From Paenibacillus profundus (GTDB lineage: Bacteria > Bacillota > Bacilli > Paenibacillales > Paenibacillaceae): DNA of 64,000 nt. Within the stretch, counting starts at the first letter, position 1; the number at the start of each line of letters is the position of its first letter. Below are positions 52,459-61,801 of this stretch, in pieces. Below the pieces are notes generated by a model. The model was not told the origin of the DNA. It worked only from the letters and a program-made list of their open reading frames with translations, and searched no databases. The position numbers were made by a program, and so were the translations under genes. Where the stretch lies: contig NZ_JAJNBZ010000015.1 in NCBI RefSeq assembly GCF_021369635.1, forward strand, positions 62,001 to 126,000, read 5' to 3'.

Positions 52459-53445
52459 TTGACCATGTCCAGAACAATTCTTGTTGTAGCCGAAGCGAAA
52501 GGCGGCGTTCTTCGGCAGGTATCTTATGAAGCGATCGGTGCGGCCCGCACTGCTGCCGGCGACGGCGGAACCGTGGCCGCTGTCATCATGGGTTCTGATG
52601 TGACCCGGCTTGCGGGCGATTTGGCCGTCTACGGCGCGGATTGTATTTATTCCGTTGATCATTCCGCTCTCACTCATTATCATCCGGAAGCTTACTTTGC
52701 CGCGTTGCAGGCAGTCATGCAGGAAGTCCGCCCAGACGGCGTGTTCTTCGGCCATACCGCGTGGGGCAAAGATCTTGCGCCCCAATTGGCTGCCGCGCTC
52801 GGCGCCGGCCAGATCTCCGACGTCATCTCCATGGACACGGACGACAGCGGCGAACTGCTGTTTACCCGTCCGATCTATGCAGGCAAAGCTATGGAGAAGA
52901 AAAAATTTATGTCAACGCCGTGGATCGTCACGATCCGCCCGAATAACATTCCGCCTCTGGCCGCTGAAGCAGGCCGGACGGCACCGGTAACAGCTGTCGC
53001 TTATCCAGAGCCGCCGCTGGCCGCCGTCATCCGCGAGGTTGTGCAAAATACGGCCGGCAAGATGGATCTGAGCGAAGCGAAGGTCATCGTCTCCGGGGGC
53101 CGGGGCGTCCGCAGCGCCGAGGGCTTCAAGCCGCTGGAGGAGCTCGCGGACGTGCTGGGCGGCGCCGTCGGCGCTTCACGCGGCGCGTGCGATGCGGCCT
53201 ATTGCGATTATGCCCTGCAAATCGGTCAGACTGGCAAGGTCGTCACGCCGGAGCTGTACATCGCCTGCGGCATCAGCGGCGCGATCCAGCATCTAGCCGG
53301 TATGAGCCAATCACGGGTCATCATTGCGATTAACAAAGACCCGGAAGCGCCTATTTTCCAGGTTGCCGATTACGGCATCGTAGGCGACTTGTTCGAAGTT
53401 GTGCCGCTCTTGACCGAGCAGTTCAAGCAGGCGCTGCAGACGTAG
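52459..53445 (+). CDS. etfA: Electron transfer flavoprotein alpha subunit
   Basis: This 328-aa FAD-binding subunit has its C-terminal half carrying the flavin-binding pattern [60 protein letters not shown] and [20 protein letters not shown]. Typical homologues read PVGASRAAVD at the second segment; here a Gly-Ala-Cys variant occurs. GAAGGAGGCG precedes the ATG. It should accept electrons from FadE and pass them to FadF. Confidence 0.93.
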   Translation: MTMSRTILVVAEAKGGVLRQVSYEAIGAARTAAGDGGTVAAVIMGSDVTRLAGDLAVYGADCIYSVDHSALTHYHPEAYFAALQAVMQEVRPDGVFFGHTAWGKDLAPQLAAALGAGQISDVISMDTDDSGELLFTRPIYAGKAMEKKKFMSTPWIVTIRPNNIPPLAAEAGRTAPVTAVAYPEPPLAAVIREVVQNTAGKMDLSEAKVIVSGGRGVRSAEGFKPLEELADVLGGAVGASRGACDAAYCDYALQIGQTGKVVTPELYIACGISGAIQHLAGMSQSRVIIAINKDPEAPIFQVADYGIVGDLFEVVPLLTEQFKQALQT

Positions 53446-53494
53446 GATGTAGCTTTTCCGTATCCGCTCATTCGGCCATCATTTCATACAAGAA

Positions 53495-53532
53495 GGGCAT
53501 CAGGCAGCCTAATTAGAAGGCTCGGGATGCCC
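53495..53532 (+). terminator. Complex hairpin after etfA
   Basis: The outer GGGCATC/GATGCCC and inner AGCCT/AGGCT stems are nested. The T tract is weak, so termination is likely but not certain. Confidence 0.45.
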
Positions 53533-53594
53533 CTTAAATCCCAGTGCTTTTTTACTATTAACTATTCGATCATATCATTCGCCATAGTTGTGAC

Positions 53595-53867
53595 TCAGGC
53601 GGGGGAGGCTGCGAGTAACTCCCGCCCTGCAGTCACTTTTTTCTGGTTTGTTCCCCACTCCCACTTCGTTCCCCATTTCTGAATGCGCTCATTCATGTTA
53701 GGAAAGTTGATGTTCAGTACGGTCGAAGCTTGTTTCCATTGGAAAGCGTACAGCAGAAAGTACGGGTTAAGCTGCTCAACTGCATGCAGACTGTATTTTA
53801 TACAGTAGATCCGGCTGTTTCTCGGCGATTGAGCCCGATAAGTGTCAAACCATTGGATGAACTCCAA
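53595..53867 (-). CDS. Doubtful small hypothetical protein
   Basis: This 90-residue frame from TTG 53867 with GGCAGG before it reads FIQWFDTYRAQSPRNSRIYC, then LNPYFLLYAFQWKQASTVL and NERIQKWGTKWEWGTNQKK. The composition is protein-like and rich in aromatics, but no family is recognised and the ribosome site is weak. It may be a fragment. The plus strand of 53446-54000 shows no gene. Confidence 0.35.
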   Translation of the reverse strand: MEFIQWFDTYRAQSPRNSRIYCIKYSLHAVEQLNPYFLLYAFQWKQASTVLNINFPNMNERIQKWGTKWEWGTNQKKVTAGRELLAASPA

Positions 53868-53998
53868 TGAAACCTGCCGCTAAGCGATATACACGCTGAT
53901 TCCATTGGACAGAATCCAATGTATCATAATGAAGACGCCTAACCTGCGTCCTCGAATCACCTTTATCAACAGACCATCGTTAGCGATGCAACTCCATA

Positions 53999-54033
53999 AT
54001 AAAAGCCGATCCTCAAAGTTGAGAGATCGGCTT
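53999..54033 (-). terminator. Terminator of the disaccharide operon
   Basis: On the minus strand AAGCCGATC and GATCGGCTT (54025-54033 and 54003-54011) form a perfect nine-base stem followed by a T-rich run, 50 bp after the phosphoglucomutase gene. Confidence 0.8.
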
Positions 54034-54082
54034 CTTAGTGATACTGCCATATTCAGCTGCACTGGCACTGCCCGCAATCCCA

Positions 54083-54751
54083 TTATTCCATAGACGCGGC
54101 TTTTAATAATGACGAGAGGTTCAATTCAGCTGTACTCTCGTATACGATATTCGCTCCTGCTATACGCAATACTCGCTCTTCACCAATGCCTACTGCGTAC
54201 ATTCCCGCAGCTTTGATAGCTTCAATGCCTGCTTGAGCATCTTCAATTCCGATGCAATATCGCGGGTCAGCTCCTACGGCTTCAGCACCATTCAAGAATA
54301 TATCGGGAGCAGGCTTTCCCGGAATTCCGTCCGGACTCACCATGTATTGAAACATTTCCTCCAGTCCCAGCGACGTTAAAATGCGAGGCGCATTCTTGCT
54401 GGCCGAGGCAAGAACGGCAGGCACCTTTTCTTGCTTTAACTGTTCTAGCAATTCTCCAATCCCCGGATACGTATGTTCAGGCAAGAGCTGTGTCAGCAGA
54501 GAAATATAGTGTTCATTCTTCTCCTGTGCCAAGACTGTGCGTTGGTTAGGCGTGAAGTCTTGCGCACGGTTACCATGAATCAGGATGCGTTCAAGAGACT
54601 CCATCCGGCTGATTCCTTTCAGCGCCTCATTGAATTCGCGGTCAATCCCAATACCTATGTTCTCCGCCATTTGCTTCCACGCCAGATAGTGATACTCTGC
54701 CGTATCTGTAATGACACCATCCAAATCAAATAATACGGCTTGCAGCTTCAT
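54083..54751 (-). CDS. pgmB: Beta-phosphoglucomutase
   Basis: This 222-aa HAD-fold mutase converts beta-glucose 1-phosphate to glucose 6-phosphate. Its features are the nucleophile/acid-base pair in VLFDLDGVITDTAEYHYLAW, the helical cap with GISRMESLERIL, the phosphate motif VLASASKNAP and the metal motif GKPAPDIFLNGAEAVG...IEDAQAGIEAI. It begins one base after the GH65 phosphorylase stop, a tight coupling typical of maltose or trehalose phosphorylase operons. Confidence 0.93.
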   Translation of the reverse strand: MKLQAVLFDLDGVITDTAEYHYLAWKQMAENIGIGIDREFNEALKGISRMESLERILIHGNRAQDFTPNQRTVLAQEKNEHYISLLTQLLPEHTYPGIGELLEQLKQEKVPAVLASASKNAPRILTSLGLEEMFQYMVSPDGIPGKPAPDIFLNGAEAVGADPRYCIGIEDAQAGIEAIKAAGMYAVGIGEERVLRIAGANIVYESTAELNLSSLLKAASME

Positions 54752-54752
54752 C

Positions 54753-57104
54753 TTAGTTATCCCCCGACGCTAGATTGACAGTTAACACGTGATCGAAGCT
54801 GTATTCCGTTCCATATACTTCTAGCGTTACTGGAAGCTGATCAAGAGCCGTTATAACGAGCTTGTCCTTCCCAATGGCAACCTCCAAGCGTTGGCCTTTC
54901 CAACTGATCGAGAACTCCAGCTTGTTCCAGTGCGCCGGCAGCTTGGGGTTCATTCTCAGCTTTCCATGGATCATACGCACGCCCGCAAATCCCATAACGA
55001 TAATTTGCCAAATCCCCCCGATGGAGGCCGTATGCATACCTAAATCAGAGGATTTCATATCCGGCCCTAAATCAATCTCGCATGCCTGCTGATACAATTG
55101 ATACGCCAGCGAACGATCATTCAAGTCATTTGCCAGTATCGCATGCGTAGATAAGCTTAAAGATGAGTCATGCAATGTCTTCGGCTCATAATAATGGTAG
55201 TTGGCGATTTTAACCTCTTCACTAAACTTATCCTCTAGCAAGTAAAACAGGATCATCAGATCAGCCTGCTTCGATACCTGAATGTCACTAAGCTGCTCCA
55301 AGCTATAGTCTTCAAAGATGGTGTTGACATGGGTTTGATTTTTATATTTCGTCAGATCAATGATTCGCTTCGTCAAGTAAGTATCATCTTGCGGCACCAG
55401 CAAATCGGTGTCGCGCGGCTGAGGCAAATATAGTTTGTCGATGGCCTCGTTCCATGCAATAGCGGCTTGTTCCAACTGAAGCTTCGCGTTTAATTTTTGA
55501 TATACAGCCGTGTCCCGCTCCCGCAATTGCTGATAATACGTCACCGCAAGCTCTAAGTTAAAATGCGCAAAATAGTTGGTAAACGCATTGTTGTCAACAT
55601 GCTCTTTGTATTCATCCGGGCCGATTACATCGTTGATCGAGTATTGCTGCCTGCTGTCGTCCCATTCCAAGCGGCTCGCCCAGAATTTTGCTGTATCAAA
55701 TATGATTTCATAGCCGAATTCTTCCATGAATGCTTGATCGTCTGTTGCCATGTAATACTGCCATACGGCAAAAGCTACATCAGCGGTAATGTGCTGCTCA
55801 ATAAACCCTGTCCAGATCTTCGTTTGCTTCCCTGTAACAACATCAACCCGGCCCCACTCGGGCGCAACTTCCCCGTCGCTCGGCCATGCCGCTTCCCAAG
55901 GATACATGGCTCCTTCATATCCATTGCTTTTTGCTTTTTTCCGCGCGCCTTCCAGTCCTAAATAGCGATAAGTCAACAACGAACGCGCAATCTGAGGATT
56001 CGAATAAGTAAAGAACGGCAAAATAAACATTTCGGTATCCCAAAAGGAATGGCCATGATACCCTTCGCCGCTCAAGCCTTTCGCCGCTATTCCCATCCGT
56101 TCATCATGAGCAGGCGTCATCACTGTCAAATGGTACAGGGCGAATCTGGCTGCGAGCAAGTCAAAATCATTCTCGGAATCAATGTGTAACGGGTACACTT
56201 CCCATACTTTTCGCTCCCATGCTCGGGCATGCTCGAGAAGCAATGCATCATAGCCTTTGGCAGCACAGGCCCGCAAGCTTGACAATGCTTGCTGACGCAT
56301 ATCTTGCAGCTCCATTCCCGCCAGGTCTTTATCCCGCGAGGTATGGACCGTAGTCAGCTTCTCCAAAGAAAGCTTTTGGCCTTTAGCCACGGCGCTCTTA
56401 AACGTCAGCATCACAACTCTGCGATCAATGCGCATGAAGGGCTCTTCTAGCTCAACGCCGTCCAGACTTGCATGATGAACCGTGTGGAACATGAAATCGA
56501 TTTGCGATTCGACTGTTTTTTGTATCATCTCGATATATTTCTTATCGTATATACGTTTCTCGCCTTCATAAAAGTGCTGTGAACCGCTATTGGCCACTTG
56601 CGCATTAATGCCGCTCTCGATGCTGATTTGTACATCCGCATCGAGAGCTTCGATCTCCAGGCTCATCGCAATGACGTGCAGGTTATCCAGCGATACAAAT
56701 CGTTTGAATGTAAATGCCACTTCTTTTCCGGCTGAGGTCGTCCAAATGAATGAGCGAGTCAGCTCGGCTTCCTTCAAGTTCAAAGCGCGAACATAGTTGG
56801 CTGTTCGGGAGGGAGCTGCATCCAATCGTTCTCCGTCAACCCGGATATCGAGCCTGGTCACGTCTGCAGCGTTCGGCAGCTCGGATACTTCGATTCGATC
56901 CGATTGATTGAAGGTGCCAGCAACGAATAAGTTCCTTACTTCGCCGACATAAGGTTCTTCCGTTGCGCTCCGCAATCCCATATACCCATTGCCCAGGGAC
57001 ATAACAGCTTCGGCCTTGCCTAATAAATTTCGAGAAAAATCTGCTTCGGCAACGATCCAATTTTTAAAGTCGCCCTCTCCTAAGTCGTATTTCATCATAG
57101 CCAT
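54753..57104 (-). CDS. GH65 disaccharide phosphorylase (maltose phosphorylase class)
   Basis: This 783-aa cytosolic enzyme splits an alpha-glucoside with inorganic phosphate to beta-glucose 1-phosphate and a sugar. GH65 features are MSLGNGYMGLRSATEEPYVG, GHSFWDTEMFILPFFTYSNP, YPWEAAWPSDGEVAPEWG and the general acid Glu in NDVIGPDEYKEHVDNNAFTN. The phosphorylase-type C-terminal sheet domain is present. Maltose is the commonest substrate; kojibiose, nigerose or trehalose cannot be excluded. GGAGGAATAG precedes the ATG. Confidence 0.9.
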   Translation of the reverse strand: MAMMKYDLGEGDFKNWIVAEADFSRNLLGKAEAVMSLGNGYMGLRSATEEPYVGEVRNLFVAGTFNQSDRIEVSELPNAADVTRLDIRVDGERLDAAPSRTANYVRALNLKEAELTRSFIWTTSAGKEVAFTFKRFVSLDNLHVIAMSLEIEALDADVQISIESGINAQVANSGSQHFYEGEKRIYDKKYIEMIQKTVESQIDFMFHTVHHASLDGVELEEPFMRIDRRVVMLTFKSAVAKGQKLSLEKLTTVHTSRDKDLAGMELQDMRQQALSSLRACAAKGYDALLLEHARAWERKVWEVYPLHIDSENDFDLLAARFALYHLTVMTPAHDERMGIAAKGLSGEGYHGHSFWDTEMFILPFFTYSNPQIARSLLTYRYLGLEGARKKAKSNGYEGAMYPWEAAWPSDGEVAPEWGRVDVVTGKQTKIWTGFIEQHITADVAFAVWQYYMATDDQAFMEEFGYEIIFDTAKFWASRLEWDDSRQQYSINDVIGPDEYKEHVDNNAFTNYFAHFNLELAVTYYQQLRERDTAVYQKLNAKLQLEQAAIAWNEAIDKLYLPQPRDTDLLVPQDDTYLTKRIIDLTKYKNQTHVNTIFEDYSLEQLSDIQVSKQADLMILFYLLEDKFSEEVKIANYHYYEPKTLHDSSLSLSTHAILANDLNDRSLAYQLYQQACEIDLGPDMKSSDLGMHTASIGGIWQIIVMGFAGVRMIHGKLRMNPKLPAHWNKLEFSISWKGQRLEVAIGKDKLVITALDQLPVTLEVYGTEYSFDHVLTVNLASGDN

Positions 57105-57128
57105 CTATTCCTCCGTTATACCGGCCCA

Positions 57129-57959
57129 TCAGCCTTTTACCGCTCCTGCCGTAATTCCCTCAATAATATTTCGTTGCATAAAGACAAAGAACACGATTAC
57201 CGGTATGGAAGCCATCGTCAATGCCGCCATCGCCAAATGCCATTCGTTCATATATTGACCGAAGTAAACGGATGATGCGATCGGAATCGTCTGATTCTTC
57301 TTGGAACTGAGCGTGATAAGCGGCAGCAGGAAGTCGTTCCAGATCCACAATGACTGCAAAATAGCAATCGTAGTCGTAACTGGTTTCAACAACGGAAGGA
57401 CTACTCTAAAGAACGCGCCTGCAATGCCATTGCCGTCGATTAAGGCAGCTTCTTCAAGCTCACGCGGTATGGATTTGATGAAGCCGTGATATAAAAATAC
57501 AGCAAGAGGAATACCGAATCCCCAATACATAATAATAATGCCGGGAATAGAATCCATAAGGCGCAATTCACTGGCTACCTTAACTAGCGGAATCATTAAC
57601 GTCTGGAATGGAATAACGAGTGAGGACAATATGAGTAAAAATAAGCATTGACTCACCCAACCAGGACGCCGCACAAATTGATACGCAGCCGGTGCGCTGA
57701 TCATTAAAATACCAGCCACTGAAACTATCGTAATAATGAGCGAGTTCATGAACACGCCGCCAAAGTTAAGCTGTTTCCACACCGTCGCAAAATTGCCGAA
57801 ATGAAACGCGCTCGGAAGAGCTGCAACCGACGATACGACTTCATTGTACGATTTAAATGAATTGACTAACGTGATATACAACGGAAAAAATACCACTACA
57901 GCAAGCAAGGATAAGATGATGAATAGAATCGGCTTGCGTTGATTCTCGCGTTTATGCAT
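57129..57959 (-). CDS. Sugar ABC permease (MalG type)
   Basis: This 276-aa permease of a CUT1 carbohydrate importer has six helices and the ATPase-contacting EAA loop ELEEAALIDGNGIAGAFFRV. Its ATG overlaps the stop of the upstream permease (TAATG). No ATPase gene is in the operon, so a shared MsmX-like ATPase elsewhere in the genome is the probable motor. Confidence 0.9.
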   Translation of the reverse strand: MHKRENQRKPILFIILSLLAVVVFFPLYITLVNSFKSYNEVVSSVAALPSAFHFGNFATVWKQLNFGGVFMNSLIITIVSVAGILMISAPAAYQFVRRPGWVSQCLFLLILSSLVIPFQTLMIPLVKVASELRLMDSIPGIIIMYWGFGIPLAVFLYHGFIKSIPRELEEAALIDGNGIAGAFFRVVLPLLKPVTTTIAILQSLWIWNDFLLPLITLSSKKNQTIPIASSVYFGQYMNEWHLAMAALTMASIPVIVFFVFMQRNIIEGITAGAVKG

Positions 57960-58834
57960 TATAGCTCTACCTCCCTACGCTTCAGCACAATGGACTGTAC
58001 CAAGGTTACCGCAGCAAGAATGAGGAAGAATACGACCGCTTTCGAAGATGCGTAGGTGAACAAATTCCTTCCGAAACCTTCCGTGTAGATATGATAAGCC
58101 AACGATTGTGTTGTTCCGAAGGGTCCGCCGCCCGTAAGGGAATAGTTCAGATCGAAGCCCTTAAAGCCGTTGGCAATCGCCAAAAAAAAGTTGATCGTTA
58201 ATGCAGGACGAATGAGCGGGAACACAACGTTCCGCATTCTGCTCCAATATCCGGCGCCATCGATTTCGGCGGCCTCAAGCATATCTTTCGGCACGCCCTG
58301 AAGCGCAGCCAAGTAAATAATCATAAAATATCCGACCGACTGCCATACAGCTACCATAACGATAGACCAGAAGGCATAATCGGGAAGACTCAGCCAATTT
58401 TTCTGAAACAGCGACCATCCCGTTGCCGCACCGATTTCGCTAAACAGATTCGTAATAATAAACTGCCAAATAAAACCTACGATTACCGAACCCATGACAT
58501 ATGGCAGGAAAAAGATTGTGCGCAATACGTTCCGAAATTTAATCGCTTGGTTCAACCCCAATGCGAGAAGAAGTCCAATTACATTGAGGAGAACCGTCGT
58601 AACCGCAACATACTTAGCTGTAAAAACAAAAGATTTCATAAATGCCGTGTCGTGAAGCAACTGCTGATAGTTGCTCCACCCCACCCAACTAATATTGCTG
58701 CTGATTCCATCCCAATCCTGAAAGGAATAAACAATCGCTCTTAGGAATGGAACAAGAATAACTAAAGCGAAGAAGATGATAGCTGGTGCCACAAAAGCGG
58801 TATACATCAATCGCCCGCGTGTCTTAATCGTCAT
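57959..58834 (-). CDS. Sugar ABC permease (MalF type)
   Basis: This 291-aa permease has six helices. The EAA loop is DMLEAAEIDGAGYWSRMRNV and the end has YNYSLTGGGPFGTTQSLAYH-like residues (LNYSLTGGGPFGTTQ) typical of MalF/UgpA members. It lies 12 bp after the binding-protein gene and overlaps the second permease gene. Together the two form the membrane channel. Confidence 0.9.
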   Translation of the reverse strand: MTIKTRGRLMYTAFVAPAIIFFALVILVPFLRAIVYSFQDWDGISSNISWVGWSNYQQLLHDTAFMKSFVFTAKYVAVTTVLLNVIGLLLALGLNQAIKFRNVLRTIFFLPYVMGSVIVGFIWQFIITNLFSEIGAATGWSLFQKNWLSLPDYAFWSIVMVAVWQSVGYFMIIYLAALQGVPKDMLEAAEIDGAGYWSRMRNVVFPLIRPALTINFFLAIANGFKGFDLNYSLTGGGPFGTTQSLAYHIYTEGFGRNLFTYASSKAVVFFLILAAVTLVQSIVLKRREVEL

Positions 58835-58846
58835 AAGTAATCATTC

Positions 58847-60133
58847 CTATTTTTTTACTTTTTGGTCCCAAACCTTTTGCAATTCCTGAATCGTCTGCTC
58901 TTTATCGAAATGTCCGCCTACATAAGCCTGCAAAGGCACAGTAAAGTCTTCTGCGATTCCGGACGGCCACAGCTGGAAGGACCAAATCAGTGTGTTATCA
59001 TCTTGCAGGTACTTATTCAAATCAGCTGCCAAAGGACCCAACTCTGCTGTAGTCTTCAAGTCTGTGAAGGCCGGAATCAGCTTATACGAATCTACGATAT
59101 ACTTCTGCCCGTTCTCATGGAGCCACGTCAAAAACTTCTTGCTCTCGTCAATATTTTGCGAATCTTTATTAATCGAATAATACGTCGACACACCGACAGG
59201 CAACTTGGTTTCGTCAGCGTTTTCATTAAGCGGAATGGCGAACATGCCAATATTCATATCCGGGTTGATTTTCGTAATCGAGTCGATTGCCCATACGCCT
59301 TGCTGTATCATCGCCGTCTTGCCTGATGCAAAATCCGACACTTGGTTATCGTAGCTAAGACCGATTGTATCTGCGCCTTTCCCGTATTGGACCGTCATAT
59401 CCAACACATCGAAAAATCCGTTCAGGTTCGCTAAATCCGCAATCTTAGCTTCACCCTTGGACATGTTCTCGATTGTAGCAGCAGGATCTTTCTCAAATGC
59501 AAATGGCAAGTTGAACAAATGCTGACCCAGCACCCAGAACGACTTATACCCTTCAGAATAAGAGGATATCCCTGCAGTCTTGAGCTTTTCATTCGCTTGC
59601 TTCAGCTCTGTTAGCGTAGTCGGCAATGTATCAATGCCCGCTTGCGCGAATAAATCTTTGTTATAAATAAATCCGTATCCTTCAACAGCGAGCGGGAAGC
59701 CCAGCTTCTTGCCATCCACCGTCATTCCAGGCTCAGAGGAAGGAACCACCTTATCCATCCATGGCTCGCCTGATAAATCTACTAATCTGCCGGACCAATC
59801 TTGAATGTCCGTATAAGCTCTGGTCATAAAAATATCCGGACCGTCGCCAGCAGCAAAGCGTGTTTTTAATAACGTATCGTAGTTGCTGGTTACTTGCGCT
59901 TCAATATTGACATTGGGATTCTGCGCCATATAATCAGCAGCCATTGCTTTGATTTTATCTGTGATTTCTGTTTTGAAATCCATGATTTTGATGGTGACTT
60001 TCTCACTGTTCCCTGCATTTGCCGCATCGCTTGCTGCTCCCTCAGTGCCGCTTGCGCTCCCGCCGCCAGCGCAACCGCTGATTAAGGACAAGGTAACAAC
60101 ACTCGTCAGAAGCATTAACATTAACTTACGCAT
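58847..60133 (-). CDS. Sugar-binding lipoprotein
   Basis: This is a 428-aa family 1 solute-binding protein with lipobox LISGC (Cys21) and a Gly/Ser/Ala linker. The domain reads ADYMAQNPNVNIEAQVTSNY, AGDGPDIFMTRAY and GYGFIYNKDLFAQAGIDTLP, as in maltose and oligosaccharide binders. GAGGGGGAATCGGG precedes the ATG. It follows the two-component genes and is the first gene of the transport part. The specific ligand is inferred to be an alpha-linked disaccharide from the GH65 gene. Confidence 0.9.
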   Translation of the reverse strand: MRKLMLMLLTSVVTLSLISGCAGGGSASGTEGAASDAANAGNSEKVTIKIMDFKTEITDKIKAMAADYMAQNPNVNIEAQVTSNYDTLLKTRFAAGDGPDIFMTRAYTDIQDWSGRLVDLSGEPWMDKVVPSSEPGMTVDGKKLGFPLAVEGYGFIYNKDLFAQAGIDTLPTTLTELKQANEKLKTAGISSYSEGYKSFWVLGQHLFNLPFAFEKDPAATIENMSKGEAKIADLANLNGFFDVLDMTVQYGKGADTIGLSYDNQVSDFASGKTAMIQQGVWAIDSITKINPDMNIGMFAIPLNENADETKLPVGVSTYYSINKDSQNIDESKKFLTWLHENGQKYIVDSYKLIPAFTDLKTTAELGPLAADLNKYLQDDNTLIWSFQLWPSGIAEDFTVPLQAYVGGHFDKEQTIQELQKVWDQKVKK

Positions 60134-60232
60134 CCCGATTCCCCCTCAAGTTGTTGGTTCTGTATGCCACACTTCTATTTTATAAATATTGAATTTGGCG
60201 AAACAGAGATTATCTTCGCTAAAAAGAGTAAT

Positions 60233-61792
60233 TTATGAATCTCGCGCCTGCTTCCGGTACTTTAGAGGGGGCAAACCCTGATGTTTGCGAAATACTTTGC
60301 TGAAATAATTTTCATCGGAATAGCCGACAAGCTCAGCAATTTTAATAATGGGCATGTCTGTATGCGCAAGCAGTGACTTTGCTTTTTCCATTCGTAAATC
60401 TGTCTGGTATGTCACTACCGTTGTGTTGTACATCTCTTTGAATTTTTTGGCAATATATTGCGGGCTGAAATGGAATGTTGCAGATAATGCGGATAAAGTA
60501 ACGTTCTCATGAAAATGCTGCTGAATGTACTCATGGATCGCTTGTATTCCTCTACCTTCATATCCATCAGCTCCGCTGTCTTCAATGAGCCTCCACCATT
60601 GTTGAATCGTCTTCGTTTCCCACTCCGCAATATAGCTAATCCATAGCGGAATCGATAAGTCAGCCGTATCCTTGCTGATCTGCCGGCTTGCTCTCTCCAA
60701 CATATAATTAGCTTCCTTGGTATACATTTGCAAGTCTTTTAGAAGCAATGTGCTGCATGTACGCAATTCCTCGGCAAAGCCGTGTATGAGTTCAGCTACA
60801 AAAGCCTTGTTCCCGTCTTCTAACGCGATATTCAACAACATTTCCAGATTGGACAAGCCAGGCTCTGTGTAAGCGCTATCACATTTGGCTGAAATCGAGG
60901 ATATATTGCATTGCAGCAAAGCGGTCCGCGCAGAGACAAGCTGCAACTGAATATGTTGCAGATCGGTTGCGCCGTGGCTTGTTCCCGTCAAAACCTCCAA
61001 GCCGATAGTCGCTTCCCATGCTGTTGTCACCTTTTTTATGAAATGATTCAGCTTGTTGGTCAGGCTGTAGTTAGCATCCTCAGCGGTCAGCAATAACCAT
61101 CGGTATTCATCCAATCTGAACAATTGATGAGAGCCGTACCCTTCCATTGACTCATGTGCCATATTGATGAGCGCAAAAGCAAACAGCTCCCCATCCCCGT
61201 TAAACCGCTGCTCGATCAATGTTGTGCTGTTTCTCATCAGAATTACGGCGGCTCGAATATGCTCTATCGGCAGTCTTGACTTGAGTAAGTAACTTTTGAT
61301 TTCTGAATAATGAGAAGTGTCGCCCTTGAGGAACTGCGTCATTTTTTGCTCGATGACCAAAAAATCAGCTTGCTGCAAGAGAAATTCTGTATCTCGTTCG
61401 ATGCGCAAGCTGTTCTCCCGCTGCTTCCAAGACGTTACAGCTTGCAAAAGGGCTTGTTCCAAATCTTTCTTTTTAAATGGCTTCAAAATATAATCCACAC
61501 CGTTTGCCTTTATCGTGGCGCGTGTATACATAAAGTCGTTGTATCCGCTCACAACAATGATCTTCATATCCGGATTATCCTCACGAATTAAATCCAATAA
61601 CTGAACACCATCCATTTCCGGCATGCTCATGTCACAAAATAGAACCCCTGGCCGGTGCAGCCGGATCATGTTCAGGGCTTCCAGTCCGTTCTCTGCCTGA
61701 TATCTTTCCTTAACGCCGAACTTATCCCAATCAATCGCTAATTCAATACCTTCCCGCACATGCTCTTCATCATCGACAATCAATACTTTCAC
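60233..61792 (-). CDS. AraC-type response regulator (YesN-like)
   Basis: This 519-aa regulator has an N-terminal receiver with acidic pocket VLIVDDEEH and phospho-acceptor Asp54 (LFCDMSMPEMDGVQLL). A long central domain follows, and then two AraC helix-turn-helices at the end (ENVTLSALSATFHFSPQYIA, then AELVGYSDENYFSKVFRKHQ). It receives a phosphate from the kinase encoded directly upstream and should activate the binding-protein operon. The 99-bp gap to that gene is AT-rich and probably holds its promoter. Confidence 0.92.
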   Translation of the reverse strand: MKVLIVDDEEHVREGIELAIDWDKFGVKERYQAENGLEALNMIRLHRPGVLFCDMSMPEMDGVQLLDLIREDNPDMKIIVVSGYNDFMYTRATIKANGVDYILKPFKKKDLEQALLQAVTSWKQRENSLRIERDTEFLLQQADFLVIEQKMTQFLKGDTSHYSEIKSYLLKSRLPIEHIRAAVILMRNSTTLIEQRFNGDGELFAFALINMAHESMEGYGSHQLFRLDEYRWLLLTAEDANYSLTNKLNHFIKKVTTAWEATIGLEVLTGTSHGATDLQHIQLQLVSARTALLQCNISSISAKCDSAYTEPGLSNLEMLLNIALEDGNKAFVAELIHGFAEELRTCSTLLLKDLQMYTKEANYMLERASRQISKDTADLSIPLWISYIAEWETKTIQQWWRLIEDSGADGYEGRGIQAIHEYIQQHFHENVTLSALSATFHFSPQYIAKKFKEMYNTTVVTYQTDLRMEKAKSLLAHTDMPIIKIAELVGYSDENYFSKVFRKHQGLPPLKYRKQARDS

Positions 61793-61801
61793 AGTCGTCT
61801 C